Source: Haloplanus sp. CK5-1
GTDB taxonomy: Archaea > Halobacteriota > Halobacteria > Halobacteriales > Haloferacaceae
DNA: 64,000 nucleotides
Direction of reading: 5' to 3'
NCBI RefSeq assembly: GCF_037201915.1
Contig: NZ_CP147505.1
Span: forward strand, 620,001-684,000
Of the stretch, positions 50,849 through 60,180 are shown piece after piece; position 1 is the stretch's first letter; every line of letters begins with the position of its first letter. The notes under the pieces were generated by a model that worked only from the letters and a program-made list of their open reading frames with translations, had not been told where the DNA came from and made no database searches. The position numbers and the translations under genes are program-made.

Positions 50849-51841
50849 TCAGTCGTGGCCGTCGACCGGCACCGGTTCGTACGGCTCCTCGAGGTACGCC
50901 TGGTCGCTCTCCGAGAGCTCTATCTCCAGGGCCTCGACCGCGTCCTCGAGGTGCTCGACGCTCGTCGTGCCAACGATGGGGGCGTCCACCGTCTCCTGGT
51001 GGAGGAGCCACGAGAGCGCGATCTGTGCCATCGTGACACCCTTCTCCTCGGCGAGTTCGGCGACGCGGTCGTTGATCTCGTCGCCGTTGCCGGCGTAGTA
51101 GTTGGCGACTCGGTCGGACATGCGGTCGTGGTCGTCCATGAACTCCCCGCGGGTCGTGTCGAGGAACTCCTCGTGGGGACGGGTGAGGAAGCCACGCGCG
51201 AGCGGCGACCACGGGAGCGTGCCGATCCCCTCGCGCTCACAGAGTGGGATCATCTCTCGTTCCTCCTCGCGGTAGACGAGGTTGTGGTGGTTCTGCATGG
51301 TGACGAACCGATCGAGACCCAGGCGGTCGCTGGTGTGGAGTGCGTCGGCGAACCGGTGGGCCCACATCGACGACGCGCCGAGGTGGCGGACCTGCCCGCG
51401 CCGCACCGCGTCGTCGAGGGCGCGCAACGTCCCCTCGATCGGCGTGTCGTAGTCCCAGCGGTGGATCTGATAGAGGTCGATCGTGTCCATTCCCAGCCGG
51501 TCGAGGCTGTTTTGCAGTTCCTGCTCGATGGCCTTCCGCGACAGTCCCCGGGCGTTGGGATTGTCCTCGTCCATCGGATTGTACACCTTGGTCGCGACGA
51601 CCGGCCAGTCGCGGTCGTAGTCGGCGAGGACGTTCCCGAGGATGCGTTCGGACTCTCCCTTCGAGTACATGTTGGCGGTGTCGAAGAAGTTGATCCCCAG
51701 ATCGATCGCTCGCTCGATGATCGGGCGGCTCTCCGCCTCGTCGAGCACCCAGTCGCGCCAGTCGCTCGACCCGAAGCTCATACACCCTAGACAGATGCGA
51801 CTCACTTTCGTCCCCGTGTCGCCGAGAGTGGTGTACTCCAT
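50849..51841 (-). CDS. Aldo/keto reductase
   Basis: A 330-residue (beta/alpha)8 reductase from the ATG at 51841. MEYTTLGDTGTKVSRICLGC is the family N-terminus. The catalytic Asp and Tyr are in FFDTANMYSKGESE, the Lys in VATKVYNPM and the His in LYQIHRWDY. GTTSVEHLEDAVEA binds NADP. It is closest to the 1-deoxyxylulose/YajO-like or Kv-beta-like group. A longer frame to 52063 overlaps cofE's neighbourhood and looks unnatural. Confidence 0.9.
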   Translation of the reverse strand: MEYTTLGDTGTKVSRICLGCMSFGSSDWRDWVLDEAESRPIIERAIDLGINFFDTANMYSKGESERILGNVLADYDRDWPVVATKVYNPMDEDNPNARGLSRKAIEQELQNSLDRLGMDTIDLYQIHRWDYDTPIEGTLRALDDAVRRGQVRHLGASSMWAHRFADALHTSDRLGLDRFVTMQNHHNLVYREEEREMIPLCEREGIGTLPWSPLARGFLTRPHEEFLDTTRGEFMDDHDRMSDRVANYYAGNGDEINDRVAELAEEKGVTMAQIALSWLLHQETVDAPIVGTTSVEHLEDAVEALEIELSESDQAYLEEPYEPVPVDGHD

Positions 51842-51881
51842 GCGGATCCGCAGGCGGGGCGACGACAAAAAGATTGGTCGG

Positions 51882-52640
51882 TCAGTCCGCGTCGTACGAC
51901 CACTCGTGCAGGGCCTGCCGGACGAAATCGCCCTCCACGTCCCGGAAGAGGGCGTCGCTGTCGCCGTGATCGCCGAAGTCGAACCCGCGGACGACGACGA
52001 CGGGCGTCCCGCCCGCGCCCTCGCCGGCGACGAGGTTGGCGGCGGCCGCGAGTTCGTCGACAACCGCCTGCACCGTCACGCCGAGTTCGCGCCCCTCCCG
52101 GTCGCGCTCCCCGCGCCAGTCGCGGGCGGCCGGCAGCCCCGCCCACCCGATGGCGACGCCGCGTTGCCCGTGGCGGAACGGCCGCCCGCAGGTGTCCGTG
52201 ACGATCACGCGGTCGGCGGTGAGGCCGGATTCGATCCGCGCGGCGCTCTCGCCCGGTCGCTCGGGCAGGAGCAACAGATCGCCGTCCGGGACGTTCGAAC
52301 GGTCGATACCAGAGTTGACCGTAACGTGTCCGAACTGCGTCTCCGTCAGGAGGAAGGGGGCGTCCATCAGGAGGTCGGTGCTCTCGTCGAGGACCGCCTG
52401 CGCGAAGCGGGGGTCCTTCTCGTCGCCGGTGGCGCGTTCCAGTCGGGCGGCGACGTCGCGGGCGCGTGGGCCCGGATCGAACGACGACAGGTCCGCGACC
52501 CGGCCCTCGGCCTTCGAGACGACGGTGCTCGCGACACAGACCACGTCGTCGGGCCGGAGGTCGACCCGCTCCTCGACGAGCGCCGCCAGCGAGTCGCCCC
52601 GGCGCACCTCCGGGATGCCGGGGACGGCGAAGACGTTCAT
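51882..52640 (-). CDS. cofE: Coenzyme F420-0:L-glutamate ligase
   Basis: A 252-residue protein, VFAVPGIPEVRRGDSLAALV, then VCVASTVVSKAEGRV, NSGIDRSNVPDGDLLLLPE and VIVTDTCGRPFRHGQRGVAIG. These are hallmark CofE segments. It adds glutamates to F420-0 using GTP. It lies 40 bases upstream of the aldo/keto reductase start, so the two may be co-transcribed, and near an F420-type oxidoreductase. Confidence 0.95.
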   Translation of the reverse strand: MNVFAVPGIPEVRRGDSLAALVEERVDLRPDDVVCVASTVVSKAEGRVADLSSFDPGPRARDVAARLERATGDEKDPRFAQAVLDESTDLLMDAPFLLTETQFGHVTVNSGIDRSNVPDGDLLLLPERPGESAARIESGLTADRVIVTDTCGRPFRHGQRGVAIGWAGLPAARDWRGERDREGRELGVTVQAVVDELAAAANLVAGEGAGGTPVVVVRGFDFGDHGDSDALFRDVEGDFVRQALHEWSYDAD

Positions 52641-52696
52641 ACCCTCCCTGCGGAGCGGGCGAATAAAAGACTCGCGTCACCGGGTCGTGGGCGACG

Positions 52697-53206
52697 CTAC
52701 CGGCCGCCGATCCGGTGGCGTGTCACGTCGATGTCGCCGTCCCGCACCGTCGCCGTCAGCATCGTCGTCTCGGTCGCTGGTGCGGCCCCCGTCGCCGACC
52801 CGGGGTTCAACAGTCGCACGCCGTCGTGGACCTCGTCGGTGTACTCGTGGGTGTGGCCCGCGACGCCGACGGCGGTGTCTGTGTCGCCGGCGTGTTCCCG
52901 CACCGCGGCGATCACGCGGTCCTCGTAGCCAATCCGGTCGCCCGTGCCGTGGGTGACGACGAACTCGACGCCGCCCAGTTCGACGGTCGCCACGGCCGGC
53001 AGGTCGACCCCCGCGACGTCGACGTTTCCCCGGACGCCGGTGAAGGCCCCGTCCGCGAGCGAGCGGACCTCGTCGACGACCGCCGGCGTCTCGAAGTCGC
53101 CGGTGTGGATCGTGTGATCGGCCGCTTCGACCCGTTCGCGAACCCAATCCGGGATCCCGGTCGATCGATCCGGAATGTGCGTATCGCCGATGATCGCCAC
53201 GTCCAT
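52697..53206 (-). CDS. Calcineurin-like phosphoesterase (YfcE/MJ0936 family)
   Basis: A 169-residue metallophosphoesterase. Metal motifs: IGDTHIPDRS, HTGDFETP, GVRGNVD (the GN[H/D] motif with Asp), VTHGTGD and AGHTHEY. NPGSATGA near the end is the family C-terminal loop. Likely a small phosphodiesterase. Substrate unknown. The ATG at 53206 follows the family alignment. Confidence 0.9.
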   Translation of the reverse strand: MDVAIIGDTHIPDRSTGIPDWVRERVEAADHTIHTGDFETPAVVDEVRSLADGAFTGVRGNVDVAGVDLPAVATVELGGVEFVVTHGTGDRIGYEDRVIAAVREHAGDTDTAVGVAGHTHEYTDEVHDGVRLLNPGSATGAAPATETTMLTATVRDGDIDVTRHRIGGR

Positions 53207-53287
53207 ACACTCCCGTTTGCAGGGAGGCGTCAAATCGTTGTCCCACCGGAGCGCAAGCGTCGTGTCGGTGGCGGCCGAAGCGCTCCC

Positions 53288-54481
53288 GTGACCCGCGTCG
53301 TCACCTGCTTCCTCCGACACAGAGTGGCCGTCCTGCTCCGTCGCCGCGGCGGGGCCGGCCGGTGGGACGCCGTTGCGACCCGGATCGACTCGGACACGAC
53401 CCCCGAGGTCGCCGCCCGCCGCACCGTCCGCGAGGCCACCGGTCGGACGGACGCGACACTCGTCCGCGCCGGCGACCCCCTGACCGTCGGTGACCGGACC
53501 GTCTACCCCTTCGGTGTCGCCGTCGACTCGCGGTCGGTCGTGGCCGACGGGGAGGTCACCCACGAGTGGGTGTCTCCCCCCGAGATCCGGGCGCGAGCGA
53601 CCGTGCCGGGGTTGTGGGACGCCTACACTGCCGTCGCACCCACCGTCGAGACGGTCGCCGAGGACACCACTCACGGCTCCGCGTGGCTCTCCGTCCGCGC
53701 ACTCGAAGTCCTGAGGGACCGCGCGGCCGTCGCCGAGGACTACGCGTCGGTCGCGGCCGTCGCCGAGGACCTCCGGACCGCCCGGCCGAGTATGGCCGCC
53801 GTCGTGGCCCGGATCGACCGGGTGATGGCCGCGGCCGAGCGGTCACCCAACGCGGTCCGTGAGCGGGCCGACACGGTCGCGAGGGAGGCCCTCGACGCCG
53901 GCGAGTCGGCGGCCACGAACGCGGCCGGCCGGTGTGGCGACGCGGTCGTCACGCTCTCGCGGTCGGGCACCGTCCGGACGGCCCTCGAACTGGCGCGACC
54001 GGCGGTCCTGATCGGCGAGTCCCGACCCGGCGGGGAGGGCGTCGACGTGGCCGTCGAACTGGCCGACGCCGGCCTCGACGTGACGCTGACGACGGACACA
54101 GCGCTCCCGGTGGAACTCGCCGAGCGCGAGGTCGACGCCGCCCTCGTCGGTGCGGACGCGGTGCTCGCGGACGGCAGCGTCGTCAACAAGGTCGGCACCC
54201 GTGGACTGGCGCTCGCGGCGGCCCGCGAGGGTGTCCCGCTGTGGGTCGTCGCCGACACCGCCAAGATCCGGCCGGACGAGCGCGCCCACACCGAGACGGC
54301 CGATCCGACCGACGTCTACGACGGCGACGCGCCGGTGACCGTCGCGACGTCCGTCTTCGACCGGACGCCAGCCGACCTCGTGGCCGGTGTCGTCACCGAA
54401 CGCGGCGTCCTCGACGGCGACGACGTCCGATCGGTGGCCGCGGACCACCGCGAGAACGCGGCGTGGGTGGAACACGAATAA
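53288..54481 (+). CDS. Nudix-like domain fused to eIF2B/ribose-1,5-bisphosphate isomerase-like domain
   Basis: A GTG at 53288 gives 397 residues. Residues 1-120 have a Nudix fold (VTCFLRHRVAVLLRRRGGAG, VAARRTVREATGR), but the Nudix box is degenerate: RT replaces RE and EA replaces EE. Residues 140-397 match the eIF2B-alpha/R15P isomerase family (NAVRERADTVAREALDAGES, TLSRSGTVRTALELA, ALVGADAVLADGSVVNKVGT, PLWVVADTAKI). R15P isomerase acts in archaeal AMP salvage; this copy may instead be regulatory. Confidence 0.85.
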   Translation: MTRVVTCFLRHRVAVLLRRRGGAGRWDAVATRIDSDTTPEVAARRTVREATGRTDATLVRAGDPLTVGDRTVYPFGVAVDSRSVVADGEVTHEWVSPPEIRARATVPGLWDAYTAVAPTVETVAEDTTHGSAWLSVRALEVLRDRAAVAEDYASVAAVAEDLRTARPSMAAVVARIDRVMAAAERSPNAVRERADTVAREALDAGESAATNAAGRCGDAVVTLSRSGTVRTALELARPAVLIGESRPGGEGVDVAVELADAGLDVTLTTDTALPVELAEREVDAALVGADAVLADGSVVNKVGTRGLALAAAREGVPLWVVADTAKIRPDERAHTETADPTDVYDGDAPVTVATSVFDRTPADLVAGVVTERGVLDGDDVRSVAADHRENAAWVEHE

Positions 54482-54544
54482 CGGAGGGACCGAACCCGGG
54501 GGCGACACGACGAGCGACTTTTACCGCCGGACGCAGTACGACGG

Positions 54545-54610
54545 CCCGGTGGCGATGATGACGGTTACCCCCACTCAGCCCCGTGTGATGAATCACTCAC
54601 ACTGAGCCAC
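54545..54610 (+). ncRNA. Candidate C/D box guide sRNA
   Basis: In the gap before the dehydrogenase gene the plus strand has ATGATGA (box C, 54555-54561), then GTGATGA (box C', 54585-54591) and CTGA (box D, 54602-54605). A weak box D' (CTCA) lies near 54574. GGC at 54551-54553 and GCC at 54606-54608 can form a short terminal stem. A TATA-like ACTTTTA at 54518-54524 is about 25 bases upstream. Size and layout fit archaeal 2'-O-methylation guides. The target is not identified. Confidence 0.5.
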
Positions 54611-54657
54611 CACCGTTCGAAGACAGGCTTTTGCCGACGGATTCGGTACGCGACCGC

Positions 54658-55599
54658 ATGCCCACGCTCGATGTTTCGACGCTCGGCGTCCACGAGTCGG
54701 TCGGTACAGTGTTTCCGCCCGCGGTGTTTCGCGACGCCCTCGACGACGCCGGGCCCTCGGTTCGGATCGTCGGCACGGCCGACGACCTCTCGGCGTGTGA
54801 CGCCCTCGTCACCTTCACCTACGAGGACCGGTTTCTCGACGCCGACCTCTCGTGGATCCACTCGATCCAGGCCGGCGTGGATCGCTTCCCGTTCGACGCT
54901 CTCGAGGAGCGGGGGGTGACGCTCACCAACAGCACCGGTATCCACGGCGACGTCGTCGGCGAGACGGCGGTCGGGTGCATGCTCGCCTTTGCCCGCCGAC
55001 TGCACGTCCACCGGTCGAACCAGGAGCGCGGCGAGTGGCAACAGCCCGCGTGGGACGACGCCTTCCCGTTGCGCCGGGCGTCGGCATGCGTCGTCGGCCT
55101 GGGGACGCTCGGCCGCGGCATCGCGACCCGGGCGTCGGCGCTCGGAATGGACGTCACCGGCGTCAAGCGGACGCCGATCCCGGTCGACGGTGTCGACCGC
55201 GTCGTCCCGCCCGAACGACTCCACGACGCCGTCGCCGACGCCCGCTTCGTCGCCGTCGCCGTCCCGTTGAACGACGACACCGAAGGGCTGATCGCCGACG
55301 CGGAACTGGCGGCCATGCGCGACGACGCCTACCTCGTCAACGTCGCGCGCGGCCCCGTCGTCGACCAGGACGCCCTCGTCGACGCCCTGGAGGACGACGC
55401 CATCGCGGGCGCGGCACTGGACGTGTTCGAGACCGAACCCCTCCCCGACGACTCCCCGCTCTGGGACCGGGAGGACGTGATCGTCACGCCCCACGCCGCC
55501 GGCTTCACCGACGAGTACTACGAGCGCGTGGCGACCATCGTCCGGGAGAACCTGCGGCGGTTCGCGGCCGGGGAGTCGGCGACGAACCGGGTGGTGTAG
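54658..55599 (+). CDS. D-isomer-specific 2-hydroxyacid dehydrogenase
   Basis: A 313-residue enzyme. The NAD motif is GLGTLGRGIATRASALGMDV (about residues 145-165). Catalytic Arg, Glu and His are in NVARGPVVDQDALVDAL, DVFETEPLPDDSPLW and VTPHAAGFT. The N-terminal substrate domain starts at MPTLDVSTLGVHES. Substrate unclear; similar to glyoxylate/phosphoglycerate-type reductases of haloarchaea. Confidence 0.9.
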   Translation: MPTLDVSTLGVHESVGTVFPPAVFRDALDDAGPSVRIVGTADDLSACDALVTFTYEDRFLDADLSWIHSIQAGVDRFPFDALEERGVTLTNSTGIHGDVVGETAVGCMLAFARRLHVHRSNQERGEWQQPAWDDAFPLRRASACVVGLGTLGRGIATRASALGMDVTGVKRTPIPVDGVDRVVPPERLHDAVADARFVAVAVPLNDDTEGLIADAELAAMRDDAYLVNVARGPVVDQDALVDALEDDAIAGAALDVFETEPLPDDSPLWDREDVIVTPHAAGFTDEYYERVATIVRENLRRFAAGESATNRVV

Positions 55600-55605
55600 G
55601 GGCGA

Positions 55606-56220
55606 CTACAGGAACTTCAGCAGGTCGTCGCGCTTCCGGTCGTGGAAGTGAGTCTCCAGCGCGTCGGTCAGCGCGTCGATGTCGCCGCGTTTCGCGCTGA
55701 TGGGCGCGATCGTCTCCTGCCACTGTTGCCACGGCGGAAACAGTCCCAACCGGTCACAGAGGTCGTCAAGTCGCTCGTCCCGGTCGTCGACCTTGTCCAT
55801 CTTGTTGACGGCGACGACGGTCGGCACCTCGACGTCCTGCAGGAAGTGGAACAGTTCCACGTCGTGGGGAACCTCGCCCTCGCCGCTGTGGCGGTCGATG
55901 ATGTCGATCACGCTCTTGCCGTCGACGACGAGGACGCCCGCGAGGATGTCGTCGGCGTTGGCCTCGACGTAGCGCACCACGTCGGTCTTGATCTGCTCGC
56001 GTTGCTCCTCCGGGACGCCGGACATGAACCCGAAGCCGGGGAGGTCGGTGAACATGAAACTCTCGGGGGCCCAGTCGAAGTGGTTGGGCTGGCGGGTGAC
56101 GCCGGGTTTGCGCCCCGTCGACACCTGGTGGCCGGTCAACTCCCGCATCAGCGTCGACTTGCCGACGTTCGACCGGCCGACGAGGACGACCTCGTCGCGG
56201 TCCGGGCGGTCCTCGAACAT
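55606..56220 (-). CDS. engB: EngB-type GTP-binding protein
   Basis: A 204-residue TrmE-Era-EngA-EngB GTPase: G1 GRSNVGKST (about 13-21), G2 TRQP, G3 DLPGFGF, G4 NKMDKVDD and G5 ISAKRGD. Bacterial EngB assists large-subunit assembly; the archaeal role is presumed similar. The stop lies just after the dehydrogenase gene on the opposite strand. Confidence 0.93.
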   Translation of the reverse strand: MFEDRPDRDEVVLVGRSNVGKSTLMRELTGHQVSTGRKPGVTRQPNHFDWAPESFMFTDLPGFGFMSGVPEEQREQIKTDVVRYVEANADDILAGVLVVDGKSVIDIIDRHSGEGEVPHDVELFHFLQDVEVPTVVAVNKMDKVDDRDERLDDLCDRLGLFPPWQQWQETIAPISAKRGDIDALTDALETHFHDRKRDDLLKFL

Positions 56221-56363
56221 ACGCCACCTTCGGGGCTGTGACGGTTAAACTCGGCGCGTTCGGCCCGGGACGGGTGACGTATATACCCGGCCCATCGACC
56301 CCGACCCTGAGACGGCCGACCTTTCGGCCGAGTCGCAGGGGTTAGAAACCCCAGACCGACGCC
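56221..56363. other. Gap with hairpin, between engB and an MFS gene
   Basis: The sequence contains GTATATAC near 56280, possibly a TATA box for engB on the minus strand, and CGGCCGACC...TCGGCCG followed by GGGGTTAGAAACCCC, two hairpins that could end the MFS transcript. No ORF. Confidence 0.35.
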
Positions 56364-57536
56364 TCAGACGTCGACGCCGAGCGTCCGGGTGCCGGCGACG
56401 AGGACGACGAGGGCGGCGAGCAGTCCGGCGACGAGGCCGTAGGCTGCGAGCCAGCCGACGCGTCCGGCGAGCGTCCCGGTCACGACGCTCCCGAGCGAAC
56501 TGACGAGCAGGACGGCCGTCCGGACGAGGCCAAAGCCCGTGCCGCGTTCGTCGGCCTCGAGGTGGTCCATGAACCGCGAGTTGAGAACGCCCGGCCAGGA
56601 GATGCCGACCCCCACGAGAACGGCGCCGACCCCGACCGTGAGAACCCCGTCGCCGCCGAAGAGGAAGGTGAGGTAGCCGACGGCGCCCGCGAGCAGCGAC
56701 ACGACGAGCGCCGGGTCGCGACCGGTCGCGTCCGACACCCACCCGAGCGCCGGTGCGACGCCGAGCGTGAGCGCGAAGATGGCCCCGAAGACGAGGCTGG
56801 CTCGACCGGTCGAGAGGCCGACGAACTCGACGAGGAAGGTCGGAAAGAAGGAGGCGAAGGACTGCCAGGTGAAGAAGGCGACCATGGCGAGGAGAGTGGT
56901 GAAGGCGACGGCCGGGCGGCGGAGCATGGCGAACAACTGCCCGAGGCCGATCACCCCCGTCGCGTCGGCGTCGGGGGACGGCGACGACCGCGGCACCCGC
57001 CACGCGAAGGCCACGAGGACGACGGGTGCGATGGCGGCGGGGACGAGCAGCCCCGCCCGCCAGCCGAGGCGGGTCGCGACGGCGGTGCTCGCGACGGGGG
57101 CGAGCAATCCGGCCGCCGACGCACCCACCTCGTGGACGCCGAGCGCGCGGCCGGTGTTCTCGAACCGGCGGGTGAGGAGGGATGTGCCAGCGGTGAAGTA
57201 CAGCCCGGCGGACGCCCCCAGCGTGACGGCCGCGAGCGCGAAGCCGCCGATGCCGGGAGAGACCGCGAGGCCGACGCTCGTGACCGCGATGCTCCCCATC
57301 GCGAACAGGATCACCCGGCGGCTCCCGTAGCGATCGGTGACGATCCCGCCGGGAAACTGGAAGAGTGCGTAGGCCGCCCACATGCCCGTGAGCGCCAGTC
57401 CGACCGTTCCCGTCGAGACGCCGAGGGCCGCGATCACGTCGGGGACGAGCGGACTCGGCGCGAGTCGGGCGACCATCGTGACGAAGAAGGCGGCGGTCGT
57501 CGCGCCGAGGAGGTCCCAGCCACCGGAGGTAGCCAT
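56364..57536 (-). CDS. MFS transporter
   Basis: A 390-residue, 12-helix protein. The loop 2-3 motif is GGIVTDRYGSRRV. The N-terminal half is FVTMVARLAPSPLVPDVIAA with VSTGTVGLALTGMWAAYALF, and the C-terminal half has WVSDATGRDPALV. It resembles a nitrate/drug type MFS. Substrate not deducible. It lies next to a second MFS gene on the same strand, 57 bases apart. Confidence 0.85.
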   Translation of the reverse strand: MATSGGWDLLGATTAAFFVTMVARLAPSPLVPDVIAALGVSTGTVGLALTGMWAAYALFQFPGGIVTDRYGSRRVILFAMGSIAVTSVGLAVSPGIGGFALAAVTLGASAGLYFTAGTSLLTRRFENTGRALGVHEVGASAAGLLAPVASTAVATRLGWRAGLLVPAAIAPVVLVAFAWRVPRSSPSPDADATGVIGLGQLFAMLRRPAVAFTTLLAMVAFFTWQSFASFFPTFLVEFVGLSTGRASLVFGAIFALTLGVAPALGWVSDATGRDPALVVSLLAGAVGYLTFLFGGDGVLTVGVGAVLVGVGISWPGVLNSRFMDHLEADERGTGFGLVRTAVLLVSSLGSVVTGTLAGRVGWLAAYGLVAGLLAALVVLVAGTRTLGVDV

Positions 57537-57593
57537 CGGTCTCGACGTCTCTCCACACCCCTTTCGGTGTTGCGCTCGCCCGTCGCGGGCCGG

Positions 57594-58874
57594 TCAGTCC
57601 GTGCCGTCCGCGGCCCACCAGTACCACGTCGACCCGGCGAGGGCGACGAGCCCCATCGCCGCGGCGACGGCGAAGGCCGCCCGGTAGCCAAGGGCGGTGT
57701 ACACCCGAGCGCCGTCGACGACCTCGCCCGTCCAGAAGGCGTCGAGGAGCCACCCCATCACCACCGGGAGGGCGGCGACGCCGGCGAATCCGAGGCTGTT
57801 GACCGCGCCAGTCGCCGACCCGCTGGCCGCGGCGGGGTGGCGCTCCTTGACCAGCGTGAAGGTGATGAAGCCGGCCCCACCGACGAACGTCACGGCGAAC
57901 AGGAGAGCCCCCACGAGGAGGAGGGGTGGGCGGCCGACGACGGCGACGAAGCCGTAGCCGGCGGCGAAACAGACGCTTGCGGCCGCGACGATGGGCGCGC
58001 GGACGCCGAGTCGGTCCGAGAGGCGTCCCATCGCCGGCGGGCCGAAGAGAAAGCCGAGGTTGCCGACGAGGACGTACGTCGACGCCCGGCGGACCGTGAT
58101 CCCGTACCGGTCGACGAGGAAGGGGACGCCCCAGATGCCGAGGACGGTGAACGTCGTGCCGACGAAGGCGAGGAAGACGACGCCGAGCACCCACGTCGTG
58201 GGGTCGCCGAGCACCAGTCGGGCGTTCGTCGCTGCCGCCCGGAACGACGTCTCCGACGGCGGGTCGACGCCCTCGATGGCGGGGAGACCGGCGTCTCCGG
58301 GTGTGTCGCGGACGCCGACGTAGATACCCAGACCGGCGAGGAGCCCGACGACACCGACGGCACCGAGTGTCGCCCGCCAGCCGAGTTCGGCGACGGCCAC
58401 CGCGAGCGGCGTTGTGGCGAGGATGCCGCCGATGCCCGGCATCGCCGACGTGATGCCGGTCATCGTCGCGAACTCGTCGGCCCGGTACCAGTTCGCGCAG
58501 TACCGGAGCGCGGAGATGTAGATGACGCTCCCGCCGAGGCCGATCGTCGCGCGCGCGAGGAAGGCGACGAGGTAGCCGTCGCTGGCGGCGAAGCCGAGGA
58601 CGCCGACGCCCATGAGTAGGGTCCCCGCAGTGGCGATGCGGCGCGTGCCGAGGCGGTCGGCGAGCACTCCCGCGGGCACCTGCAACAGCGCGTAGATGTA
58701 GAACAGCGAGGAGTGGAGGACGCCGAGTTCGGTCCCCGTAGTGTCGAAGGCGCGCATCAGTTCGTCCGCGATGACCGACGTCGACACCCGGTGGAAGCTG
58801 AAGACGACGAAACTCGCCGCGAGGACGGCCCACCCGATCCAGCGTCGCCGCCGCGGATCCGTCCACACGTCCAT
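57594..58874 (-). CDS. MFS transporter
   Basis: A 426-residue, 12-helix protein from the ATG at 58874. Signature loop GVLADRLGTRRIATAG, then GLGGSVIYISALRYCANWY, typical of the glycerol-phosphate/hexuronate-like MFS group, and GRLSDRLGVRAP in the second half. It is not closely similar to its neighbour, so not a recent duplicate. Substrate unknown. An N-terminal extension to 59549 is a shadow of the divergent gene. Confidence 0.85.
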   Translation of the reverse strand: MDVWTDPRRRRWIGWAVLAASFVVFSFHRVSTSVIADELMRAFDTTGTELGVLHSSLFYIYALLQVPAGVLADRLGTRRIATAGTLLMGVGVLGFAASDGYLVAFLARATIGLGGSVIYISALRYCANWYRADEFATMTGITSAMPGIGGILATTPLAVAVAELGWRATLGAVGVVGLLAGLGIYVGVRDTPGDAGLPAIEGVDPPSETSFRAAATNARLVLGDPTTWVLGVVFLAFVGTTFTVLGIWGVPFLVDRYGITVRRASTYVLVGNLGFLFGPPAMGRLSDRLGVRAPIVAAASVCFAAGYGFVAVVGRPPLLLVGALLFAVTFVGGAGFITFTLVKERHPAAASGSATGAVNSLGFAGVAALPVVMGWLLDAFWTGEVVDGARVYTALGYRAAFAVAAAMGLVALAGSTWYWWAADGTD

Positions 58875-58971
58875 CGTTCGTCCGGCCACCTTTCCGCGAG
58901 CGTGGCAATAAGCCACCGATCCGGTCGCGTCCGGCAGGGGACTTTTGGTGTCTGGGCGCGGGTGTTGGGGT

Positions 58972-60180
58972 ATGGATCCCGGGGACGTCGCGTACGAGCC
59001 AGTCAGCGTGAAAGCCGTCCTCGCGGAGATGAAAGACACGGCGGAACTCCTCATCGACCTGTCGTACTCCGCGGTGCTCCACGGGAGCGACGAGGTGGCC
59101 GCGGAAGTGCTGGAACTCGAAGAGCGGATGGACGTATTACAGATGCAGGCGCGGATGAGCCTCCTGATGGCTGCCCGGAGCCCCGAGGACGCCGAAGCGC
59201 TCGCGCCCGTCCTCGGCGTCGTCGGGGCCGCCGAGAAGATCAGCGACGCCGCGGGCGACATCGCCAAGGTCGTCCTGGAGGACATCGGCGTCCCCGAGGC
59301 GATGCGGACGGCCATCCCGGAGGCCGTCGAGACGGTCGTCCGGGGTACGGTCGCCGCGGACTCCGAGTTCGCCGACCGGACGCTCGGCGGGCTGAATCTG
59401 GAGACGGAGACGGGCGTCCGGGTGATCGCGATCCGGCGGGCGGGCGAGTGGATCGTCAACCCCGACCGGGAGACGACACTCGACGTCGACGACGTGGTCC
59501 TCCTCCGCGGGACCGAGGCGGCGCTGGAGTCGGCGTACGGCACCGTCACCGGCGACGCCTACGACCCGCCGGAACCGGTCGACTCGACCATCGACGACCT
59601 GGACCGGGCGGTCGACTCCATCGTGTTGATGAAGAACATGAGCGAACTCGCGGTGGATCTGGCCTACGGCTCCGTCCTCTTCGACAGCGAGGGGGTCGCC
59701 GCCGAGGTGGTGGAACTCGAAGCCGAGGTGGACGCGCTGAAATCGAGGTTCGAGGCGTGGGTGTTGCGCGCCGCCGGGCGGGTCGAGGACCCCATCTCGC
59801 TCCGGGGGTTGGTTCACCTCGCGAGCGCGACGGAGGTGATCAGCGACGCCGCCCTGGAGATCAGCGAGGGCGTTCTCAGGGGGTTGGACACCCACCCGGT
59901 CGTCGCCGCCGCAGTCGAGGAGTCCGACGAGGTGATCGTCCGCGTCGCCGTCGGCGAGGGGGCGCGGCTCGCGGACGCCTCGCTGGGCGAACTCGAGGTG
60001 AAGACGGCGACGGGGATGCGCGTCATCGCGGTGCGGCGTGGCGACGGCGACTGGGCCATCTCTCCCGGGCCGGAGACGGCCGTCCACGCCGGCGACGTCC
60101 TCATCGCGAAGGGGACCCGCGCCGGGGCGTCGCGGCTCTCGGAGTTGGCGGGCGACGACGACCCTACAGACGGCGGGTGA
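58972..60180 (+). CDS. Duplicated PhoU-like/TrkA-C protein
   Basis: A 402-residue soluble protein made of two similar halves. Each half has a PhoU-like helical part (VKAVLAEMKDTAELLIDLSY and VDSIVLMKNMSELAVDLAYG) followed by a TrkA_C/RCK_C part (LETETGVRVIAIRRAGEWIV with DDVVLLRGTEAAL, and VKTATGMRVIAVRRGDGDW with GDVLIAKGT). TrkA_C domains bind regulatory nucleotides such as c-di-AMP in some potassium systems. No channel pore is encoded here, so it probably regulates a transporter elsewhere. Confidence 0.85.
   Translation: MDPGDVAYEPVSVKAVLAEMKDTAELLIDLSYSAVLHGSDEVAAEVLELEERMDVLQMQARMSLLMAARSPEDAEALAPVLGVVGAAEKISDAAGDIAKVVLEDIGVPEAMRTAIPEAVETVVRGTVAADSEFADRTLGGLNLETETGVRVIAIRRAGEWIVNPDRETTLDVDDVVLLRGTEAALESAYGTVTGDAYDPPEPVDSTIDDLDRAVDSIVLMKNMSELAVDLAYGSVLFDSEGVAAEVVELEAEVDALKSRFEAWVLRAAGRVEDPISLRGLVHLASATEVISDAALEISEGVLRGLDTHPVVAAAVEESDEVIVRVAVGEGARLADASLGELEVKTATGMRVIAVRRGDGDWAISPGPETAVHAGDVLIAKGTRAGASRLSELAGDDDPTDGG

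Noticed and set aside
56245-59082. 945-codon minus-strand ORF
   Set aside because: Arg/Pro/Gly-rich shadow of the two MFS transporter genes; no family-like segments.
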